This document shows, piece after piece, positions 58,836-64,000 of a stretch of 64,000 bases of DNA; the stretch's first letter is position 1, and each line of letters opens with the position of its first letter. The stretch lies in the IMG/VR virus record IMGVR_UViG_3300008108_000181, positions 1-64,000 of that record. One strand, 5' to 3'. A program made the position numbers and the translations under genes. The notes below the pieces were generated by a model. That model worked only from the letters and a program-made list of their open reading frames with translations. It did not search any database and was not told where the DNA came from. The stretch is from a virus.

Positions 58836-58854
58836 AAACCCCTAAAATAGGTAT

Positions 58855-59595
58855 TTATTTACCATTCTTAAACGATCCTGATATATTTGGTAACATAGAA
58901 TAGAACTCGTCATACGCTTCCAATAGGGAATCCACAACTGGGTGTCTATGGTTAGTAAGTAGAGTATGAGAATCCATATCTTTGATTTTTTTAGACGCAG
59001 ATACCAAGAACTTAAACCCACTTTCTCCTTTTGATTTTAAATCTACTTGTTGTGTATCACCACATACTACCATCTTACTTCTAATACCCAAACGAGATGT
59101 AATCATTTCCATTTGTTCGTTAGTACAATTCTGTGCTTCATCAACAATAATAAATGAATCCAAGAAAGTTCTTCCTCTCATGAATGCAAGTGGTACAATT
59201 TCAACTGTCCCATTTTCTAAAATCTCATCAATTTTTTGTTTGTTGTAAAGTTGGTAGAAGTTTGCATAGACTGGTTGCATCCAAGGTTCCATCTTTTCTC
59301 TAAGGTCTCCTGGTAAGAATCCAATTTCTTCCTTACTAACGGTTGGTCTTGTGATGATGATTTGTTTTACTTCTTTCTTAAACAACATATCCAATGCAAC
59401 CTGACATGCTAGAAGTGTTTTACCACTACCTGCTTTACCACTCAGGATGGTAATTGCATTACTTAAAATCTTTTCTTTGGCTTGTTTTTGTTCTTCATTT
59501 AACTGAAGTTGGAATTTAATAGAACCTTTTGGTCTTTTTTGTTCTGCGATTTGTTCGGTTAATTCTTTATGTTTTGGTGATATATTTGGAGCCAT
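58855..59595 (-). CDS. phoH: PhoH-family ATPase
   Basis: A 246-residue PhoH-like P-loop protein: Walker A SGKAGSGKT (52-60), IITRPTVSKEEIGFLPG, FMRGRTF, Walker B FIIVDEAQN (near 144-152) and CGDTQQVDL. Found widely in marine phages and in phosphate-starved bacteria; function is unsettled, though RNA helicase/nuclease activity has been reported for relatives. Fifteen bases after the stop of the preceding gene, so part of an operon. Confidence 0.93.
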   Translation of the reverse strand: MAPNISPKHKELTEQIAEQKRPKGSIKFQLQLNEEQKQAKEKILSNAITILSGKAGSGKTLLACQVALDMLFKKEVKQIIITRPTVSKEEIGFLPGDLREKMEPWMQPVYANFYQLYNKQKIDEILENGTVEIVPLAFMRGRTFLDSFIIVDEAQNCTNEQMEMITSRLGIRSKMVVCGDTQQVDLKSKGESGFKFLVSASKKIKDMDSHTLLTNHRHPVVDSLLEAYDEFYSMLPNISGSFKNGK

Positions 59596-59609
59596 AAATT
59601 TTGATTTAA

Positions 59610-59972
59610 TTAAATAACATTTTTTTGTTTTTTGGAATCATCTAATTTTTTTCTTGATGATTTGTTTTTAAAATCTGATTTGTACGTTTGTATTAATGCA
59701 CATTTTTCGTATATTTCTTTTTTCACAAACCAATCATTACAATAATCCAAGACGATTAAGTAATCTTTTTGTTCAATCATTACTACTGAAGGAGCATTGA
59801 CATGAACTACAAAACCCACATTTTCTTTCCCATCTAAAATTGCATTGTGTATATTTTGTGCAACTTGCCAGAGAACATCATCTCCATTCTTATTCAAAAA
59901 GTTTTGAACGAATGGGTTGGTTGGAACTAAATATTTTTCCCACCCCACGGTTGTAAAAGCTCTTGTTCTCAT
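59610..59972 (-). CDS. Hypothetical protein (120 aa)
   Basis: Starts MRTRAFTTVGWEKYLV, alpha/beta, with GFVVHVNAPSVVMIEQKDYLIVLDYC in the middle and a basic Ser/Lys tail. No family recognised. Upstream neighbour nine bases away. Confidence 0.6.
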   Translation of the reverse strand: MRTRAFTTVGWEKYLVPTNPFVQNFLNKNGDDVLWQVAQNIHNAILDGKENVGFVVHVNAPSVVMIEQKDYLIVLDYCNDWFVKKEIYEKCALIQTYKSDFKNKSSRKKLDDSKKQKNVI

Positions 59973-59980
59973 ATCTTATT

Positions 59981-61297
59981 CTATTTTAGTATAAGGTCTA
60001 CATTTCTATCTGATTTTGGTACAACTTGTAATCTTTTTATTTGATTACCAACTTCTATTGGATATGATAAATCATTCGGTTTTACATTTGGACCAAATTG
60101 TGCAAAGATTATTTTTAATGCTTCTTTAACTTGAAGTTCGGTATATTTTGTAACACCCATTTGTCCTTTTGCAGCTAATAATAAGTTTCTCCATTCTTTC
60201 TCATCATCTTCTCGTTCTTTATTGAAAACAACATTTTTACTTTGAAGTGGAGAACGAGTAGTTGATCTTTTCAAGATATATTCTACCCAAGAACCACTTG
60301 CCTTTCTAACTGCTTTATCTAAAATTTCCAATCCCTTTGGAGTTAACGATGCTGCAGTTGCAACTGCTGCTCCACCCACTGCGGTTCCAACCGCCGTACC
60401 CACTGCAGCAACTACTGGAGCTAGAGCACCAAAGGTTGCTAGGGTTGCTGCAACAGCAATTACTGCTCCTAATACTTGAAATCCAACTGGTCCAAATTGT
60501 TTATATTCTTGCTTACCCGGTGGTACTCTTTCACTTAAAATAGCATCTACTAATTTTGGTACAACATCTTCTTCGGGTATAGGTTGTAAGAATCCACTAA
60601 CTTCTAATACTGATGGCAATTCTAAACTATACTCTTCTCGGATTATTTGTGCACCAATTGCTTCGGGGTCTGGTTCTTTATTCTTAATCATTGAATCGTA
60701 TAAAGTTTTTAACCCGATTCCTAAATCTTCATCAGGTACATATTCCCATGAACCCAATTCATCAATTGGTTTTAATTCAATATCACCTACATCTTTACTT
60801 ACCAACCAATCTACATATGTAAGAATATCTTCTTGGGTATCTAATGTTGTTCGTATTTCGGTTTCAGAATATGCCTCAGTAACTTTAAATTTATTTTTTT
60901 TGTGATATTCAGTAAGGAAAAATAAATCCAAATTTATATTTGGTACAGTTCGTATAGAAAACCAAGGATTTCGCTCATTGTATGCTTTGATTAAATCATC
61001 GTACATACCTTGTGATGTGTATGCAGTAGGTGACCCTAAATTTATTATAAATCTAAAATTGGTTTCTGGTATCGGTACAACATTAGCCTTGATAGGATCT
61101 AAAAGTGGGTATGTTACTTCGTTTTCTTCATACACACCTCGTAATATAATATTATCCAATCTCGTAGAAACAAAGTTGGATTTTGGAATACCAGTTTCAT
61201 TAGCAGGGTAATTATTTCCCGGCTCAATTATATTGGTCAAGTTTCCATCCGAATCTCTTTTTGGTAATCCTATATTATCTAATGGTATATACTTCAT
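59981..61297 (-). CDS. Hypothetical protein with Gly/Ala-rich hydrophobic segment
   Basis: About 438 residues from the ATG at 61297 (MKYIPLDNIGLP). The soluble N-terminal two-thirds is acidic and beta-rich. Residues of about 275-320 form a long Gly/Ala/Val-rich hydrophobic region (VLGAVIAVAATLATFGAL, VVAAVGTAVGTAVGG), then a charged helical tail. Such a hairpin-like segment is found in membrane-inserting tail proteins, so a role in DNA entry is possible, but no family is named. A TTG start at 61312 exists, but the ATG fits better. A TATTTATA motif sits only three bases upstream. Confidence 0.62.
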   Translation of the reverse strand: MKYIPLDNIGLPKRDSDGNLTNIIEPGNNYPANETGIPKSNFVSTRLDNIILRGVYEENEVTYPLLDPIKANVVPIPETNFRFIINLGSPTAYTSQGMYDDLIKAYNERNPWFSIRTVPNINLDLFFLTEYHKKNKFKVTEAYSETEIRTTLDTQEDILTYVDWLVSKDVGDIELKPIDELGSWEYVPDEDLGIGLKTLYDSMIKNKEPDPEAIGAQIIREEYSLELPSVLEVSGFLQPIPEEDVVPKLVDAILSERVPPGKQEYKQFGPVGFQVLGAVIAVAATLATFGALAPVVAAVGTAVGTAVGGAAVATAASLTPKGLEILDKAVRKASGSWVEYILKRSTTRSPLQSKNVVFNKEREDDEKEWRNLLLAAKGQMGVTKYTELQVKEALKIIFAQFGPNVKPNDLSYPIEVGNQIKRLQVVPKSDRNVDLILK

Positions 61298-61300
61298 ACC

Positions 61301-61310
61301 TATAAATATC
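61301..61310 (-). promoter_or_regulatory. Late-type promoter element, unusually close to start
   Basis: Minus strand GATATTTATA directly before the ATG at 61297. If functional the mRNA would be leaderless or the true start lies further in. Confidence 0.35.
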
Positions 61311-61311
61311 A

Positions 61312-61331
61312 AATAAGTAGAATTACTTATT
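61312..61331 (-). other. AT-rich hairpin, possible weak terminator
   Basis: An eight-pair stem AATAAGTA/TACTTATT with four-base loop lies between the dCMP deaminase stop and a late motif. The T-tract is poor, so terminator function is uncertain. Confidence 0.35.
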
Positions 61332-61338
61332 CAATAAC

Positions 61339-61791
61339 TTAAATGAGGTGGTCATCGTAAAAACAAACCTTCACTCCTGTCTCCATAAACATATCCCAAC
61401 TTCTTTCTTGGGATTCTTTCCACAACTCTCCCTTTGTCACATCTACTTTTTCACAAAAAATTCGTTTCACACCTGAATTGATAATACCCCTAGCACAATC
61501 TGCACAAGGTAGACCACAACTCAAATACATCGTAGTTCCTTTGGTAGATACACCAATACGAGCTGCATTATAGATTGCATTTCTTTCGGCATGTTCAAAC
61601 CAATAATACTTCTCAGGTCTATCTTGTCTATAATCAAGTCCATCATCCAAACCTCGTGGAAATGAATTATAACCAGTAGATACTATCTCACCATCTTTAC
61701 CAACAATAACTGCACCTATTTGAGTGTATTTATCTTTTGATTTTAGTTTGACAGTATTTGCCAACTGTCTATAATAACTTACCCAATTCAT
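61339..61791 (-). CDS. dCMP deaminase
   Basis: A 150-residue zinc deaminase: FEHAERNAIYNAA (His67, Glu69) and CGLPCADCARGI (Cys96, Cys99), the standard HAE and PCxxC sites. It turns dCMP into dUMP, the substrate of the phage thymidylate synthase. The start overlaps the stop of a 66-residue gene by four bases. Confidence 0.93.
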   Translation of the reverse strand: MNWVSYYRQLANTVKLKSKDKYTQIGAVIVGKDGEIVSTGYNSFPRGLDDGLDYRQDRPEKYYWFEHAERNAIYNAARIGVSTKGTTMYLSCGLPCADCARGIINSGVKRIFCEKVDVTKGELWKESQERSWDMFMETGVKVCFYDDHLI

Positions 61792-61988
61792 CCTACTATA
61801 TTAGCTTCTTCAATCTTTTTACAAAAAATATATGTTCCATTTTGATTACTTTTAAATGCAACATCACACCCTAACCAATCTTTTAATCCTTGTGTATCTT
61901 TGACTCTATCGATTGGATATTCAGCGTGGATTTGATATAGGTTATCATTTATACTTTGAATAGGCCGTTTATATGATGGGTGTCTCAT
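61788..61988 (-). CDS. Hypothetical small protein (66 aa)
   Basis: Starts MRHPSYKRPIQSINDNLY, alpha/beta with CDVAFKSNQNG. No family recognised. Abuts the membrane protein stop and overlaps the deaminase start. Confidence 0.55.
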   Translation of the reverse strand: MRHPSYKRPIQSINDNLYQIHAEYPIDRVKDTQGLKDWLGCDVAFKSNQNGTYIFCKKIEEANIVG

Positions 61989-62174
61989 TTAATCTCGTTC
62001 GTTATATGAATCAATTCCTGTTTTTATCATTATCACAAACATAACAATTCCAAACCACTCTAAGAAATTATAGTAGTTAACTGGAAATATAAATCGATTA
62101 AATGAGTATGCGGTAAAGGTAATTAAAAAAAGTACAAATATACCCATCAACCATTCTTTAAATTCGTTATTCAT
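61989..62174 (-). CDS. Small membrane protein (61 aa)
   Basis: From MNNEFKEWLM, with two hydrophobic stretches (GIFVLFLITFTAYSF, FLEWFGIVMFVIMI). The chosen ATG overlaps the upstream stop in ATGAATAA. Function unknown; a small envelope protein. Confidence 0.62.
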   Translation of the reverse strand: MNNEFKEWLMGIFVLFLITFTAYSFNRFIFPVNYYNFLEWFGIVMFVIMIKTGIDSYNERD

Positions 62175-62343
62175 CTTCATCTTCAAATGTTTCCCAAGTT
62201 TTATATTTGGGTTTTCGTTTATAATCAATTTTATTCTTATGGGTTTTTTCGGTCATCTTCTTCCCAACTTGATGGGATACTTCACCAAAACTCATATCAT
62301 CCCACTCAACCTTATCTTGATAGAGATTTTTCTTCTTTGCCAT
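62167..62343 (-). CDS. Small charged protein (58 aa)
   Basis: Frame MAKKKNLYQDKVEWDD to EDEDE, very basic then acidic. It shares an ATGAATAA junction with the next gene. Function unknown. Confidence 0.6.
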   Translation of the reverse strand: MAKKKNLYQDKVEWDDMSFGEVSHQVGKKMTEKTHKNKIDYKRKPKYKTWETFEDEDE

Positions 62344-62491
62344 TTTCTTTTAACTCAATATTAAGCCCTTCAAATAGTTTTCTATTTCTAACGAATTGGT
62401 CTAAACTCCATATAATATCGTTGGTAGTTAAAGTGGTACTTTCAACTTGACCATCCAAATATTTAATTGTTATTTCGTAAGTCTTATTCAT
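62312..62491 (-). CDS. Small protein (59 aa)
   Basis: Frame MNKTYEITIKYLDGQVE to EKSLSR, alpha/beta. Its end overlaps the next start by 32 bases in another frame, an unusually long overlap for this genome, and its start overlaps the previous stop in ATGAATAA. Confidence 0.55.
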   Translation of the reverse strand: MNKTYEITIKYLDGQVESTTLTTNDIIWSLDQFVRNRKLFEGLNIELKENGKEEKSLSR

Positions 62492-63086
62492 ACTCTTGTG
62501 GATTTTCTTCTCTATCTTTTAAGTATTCAATATATGCAATTTCTAAATTGGTTGCCATTTCATTTAATTCAGCATACCAATTTTCTGTATAAAAATCATC
62601 TTCATTGTGCATATCCCAATCATATACTTCATCAGTATCTTCCATATCATCGTAATCATACTTACCAACGATAAAGGCACCACTTGGGTCATACGATTCA
62701 TCTTCATATGTTCCTTTCAAATAACAATCTCCATCAATCATTTGTAATTCATCTCTCAATCGTAATAAGAAAGGAATAGGTACTGACCATGCTGATGATA
62801 AAATAATATGGCAATCTTCGGGTAGTTCTGAATAATCAAATTCAACATTCATCCATTTCGGCCCGATTATACTTTCCCATAAATCATTTGATGGAAAATC
62901 AACATCTACATCAAAGTTTTCTTTTTCATTTTTGTAACAATAAGAAGTACCTTCAAGGTTGTTGATGATATCAATTGCATCAACTTCGTAAGTTCCTCTT
63001 CTTGATTTAAAAATTTCTTGTAATCGTTTTGCTACACGTGGTTCATTTGATTTAACGGTAACAAAGGTTTGCATTTCGTTTGCCAT
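62484..63086 (-). CDS. Ferredoxin-like (YubB/DUF1281-type) phage protein
   Basis: A 200-residue acidic protein. MQTFVTVKS, then GPKWMNVEFDYSELPEDC and ILSSAWSVPIPFLLRLRDEL give the GxKW...Fxx..W..P.P pattern of a ferredoxin-like domain seen in phage and plasmid genes of unknown role. The C-terminal half is Asp/Tyr-rich. Function unknown. Confidence 0.6.
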   Translation of the reverse strand: MANEMQTFVTVKSNEPRVAKRLQEIFKSRRGTYEVDAIDIINNLEGTSYCYKNEKENFDVDVDFPSNDLWESIIGPKWMNVEFDYSELPEDCHIILSSAWSVPIPFLLRLRDELQMIDGDCYLKGTYEDESYDPSGAFIVGKYDYDDMEDTDEVYDWDMHNEDDFYTENWYAELNEMATNLEIAYIEYLKDREENPQEYE

Positions 63087-63097
63087 TTGTTTTTTGT

Positions 63098-63280
63098 TTA
63101 TAATTTATGTCCTAATTTTTCGTTTATTGATTTCATGTGTTTACATGGTTGGAATCTTCGAAACATTCTTGCCTCGCAAGTACAATCGGTAATCTTCCAA
63201 TCTTTTACTGTTACTTTGTAGTATTTCAATTTACCTGTCTTTTTATCACGAGAACCCATCTCATTATAAAACCATTCCAT
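63098..63280 (-). CDS. Small SWIM-type zinc finger protein
   Basis: A 60-residue protein with DCTCEARMFRRFQPCKHM, the C-x-C-x(n)-C-x-H order of a SWIM zinc finger, plus a basic N-terminal half. SWIM domains bind DNA or proteins. It is the first gene after the host-type promoter at 63307-63339. Confidence 0.75.
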   Translation of the reverse strand: MEWFYNEMGSRDKKTGKLKYYKVTVKDWKITDCTCEARMFRRFQPCKHMKSINEKLGHKL

Positions 63281-63306
63281 ATCTTTAGAGTTTATATCTT
63301 ATGTAA

Positions 63307-63339
63307 CAAAGATAGTAAAAATTTGTTACAATTCCAAAT
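63307..63339 (-). promoter_or_regulatory. Host-type promoter
   Basis: Minus strand TTTGG-N19-TATCTTTG, TTG-N20-TATCTTTG, 26 bases before the ATG at 63280. It heads the block of small genes ending in dCMP deaminase. Confidence 0.75.
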
Positions 63340-63341
63340 CA

Positions 63342-64000
63342 TTAGATATAAATTTTTTCTATTAAATCTTTATTAGCTTCATATACCTTAATTGTATCAC
63401 CAAATATAAATTTTCCCAAATCTCTATGGATATGATTTTCAATAATTGTTTTATTAAAAAGATTTTCCTGATTGTATATGAATCTTTCTTTGTTTTTAAG
63501 GTATAATGAATGTATATCTATTTTTGATAATTTTATTATTTGTTGTGTAATTATCAATACTTTTTTTGATAAATCACTGCCTTCAAATCCACGATATGTA
63601 ATTGGTTCGATTAAATCATATGAATGGTCTATAATGTCATCAAACATATCAAAATCCATTTTTCGTAAATCATTTACGATTCCGTAGTGGCCTAGTATTA
63701 TTGGAAATTGTAAATTATAAAAAGGCTTGATACATTTTTCAGTTTTAAAAGGTAATAAATCATGTCTTGATTCGGTTACAACTTCCACATAAGAATTGCT
63801 ACTTAACAGTGGATGTAATCCAAAAAAATTATTACTAAATAATGTATCATCAAGAGTTATTTGTGGAATATTATATGTGATGGTTTTGTTTGAATCTATA
63901 TTAAAGTATTGATAAATGTTTTGATTTGATTTAAAGGTTACATATCCTATATTCAATAAATTATTACTAATCAAAGAATCAACCATTTTAACTCGATGTA
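63342..64000 (-). CDS. Glycosyltransferase-like protein of the S/TEK family, N-terminus outside window
   Basis: The frame is open to the window edge, so the gene is probably longer than the 214 residues after the ATG at 63986. It has FKTEKCIKPFYNLQFPIILGHYG, then LRKMDFDMFDD and a helical end, the same motif order as the other three family members, which are 362 to 426 residues long. Start and function undetermined. Confidence 0.6.
   Translation of the reverse strand, partial: HRVKMVDSLISNNLLNIGYVTFKSNQNIYQYFNIDSNKTITYNIPQITLDDTLFSNNFFGLHPLLSSNSYVEVVTESRHDLLPFKTEKCIKPFYNLQFPIILGHYGIVNDLRKMDFDMFDDIIDHSYDLIEPITYRGFEGSDLSKKVLIITQQIIKLSKIDIHSLYLKNKERFIYNQENLFNKTIIENHIHRDLGKFIFGDTIKVYEANKDLIEKIYI

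Noticed and set aside
1-64000. CRISPR array, tRNA genes, insertion sequences, attachment sites
   Set aside because: No regular direct repeats with unique spacers, no cloverleaf-like stretch in the short gaps, no transposase frame and no duplicated border sequence were seen.

Overview
The window reads as one continuous stretch of a large contractile-tailed (T4-like) bacteriophage genome whose host is very probably a member of the Bacteroidetes, most likely a flavobacterium. The phage assignment rests on baseplate genes (gp6-, gp25- and gp5-like), tail lysozymes, a gp55-like late sigma factor, a fused gp47/gp46-type nuclease, UvsW-like helicase, DnaG-type primase, ThyA, dCMP deaminase and PhoH. 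The host assignment rests on promoters of the form TTG-N20-TATNTTTG (the Bacteroidetes -33/-7 type), a CTNPNAKNYNPLAKEDDGSC-type repeat, and a Bacteroidetes-style TonB-dependent receptor plus lipoprotein. The DNA is visibly AT-rich, every large gene lies on the minus strand, and genes abut or overlap by a few bases. No gap exceeds about 110 bases. I saw no tRNA, rRNA, CRISPR array or insertion sequence.

Layout from high to low coordinate, which is the direction of transcription. 64000-58855: partial glycosyltransferase-like gene, a block of small genes, dCMP deaminase, an unknown protein with a Gly/Ala-rich hydrophobic segment, and PhoH. 58794-49679: an unusual S74/Hint-like fibre protein, then a tightly packed set of surface-chemistry genes (glycosyltransferase-like, two 2OG-Fe oxygenase plus sulfotransferase pairs, GNAT, SGNH, SET). 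49594-34088: nucleotide metabolism, repair and accessory genes (deoxyribonucleotidase, HD hydrolase, Hsp20, IscA-like, UvdE, UvsW-like helicase, thioesterase, ThyA, peptide deformylase, GH73 endolysin, gp55-like sigma factor, carbamoyltransferase). 33989-9987: virion module, with the hub spike, three different wall hydrolases in tandem, a TonB receptor/lipoprotein pair, gp25- and gp6-like wedge proteins, and large tail or fibre proteins. 9936-3269: small genes, sulfotransferase, GIY-YIG protein, primase, glycosyltransferase-like protein and the Mre11-Rad50 fusion. 3017-1: another very large virion protein that runs off the window.

Two promoter classes stand out. Genes for DNA and nucleotide metabolism are preceded by host-like promoters with an exactly constant 20-nt spacer. 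Virion genes, and the operon that leads into the surface-chemistry cluster, are preceded by an ATATTTATATAA-type element with no -33 box, often placed just after a rho-independent terminator. The gp55-like sigma factor is the obvious candidate to read the second class. Its own operon is headed by a host-like promoter, which gives a simple early-to-late switch.

Points most worth following are the reversed-looking late motif, the duplicated oxygenase/sulfotransferase cassette, the TonB receptor pair inside the tail operon, the Mre11-Rad50 fusion, the split tail gene at 14.1 kb, the Hint plus S74 fibre protein, and a twin palindrome ahead of hsp20. Function names rest on motifs read by eye; no database search was possible.
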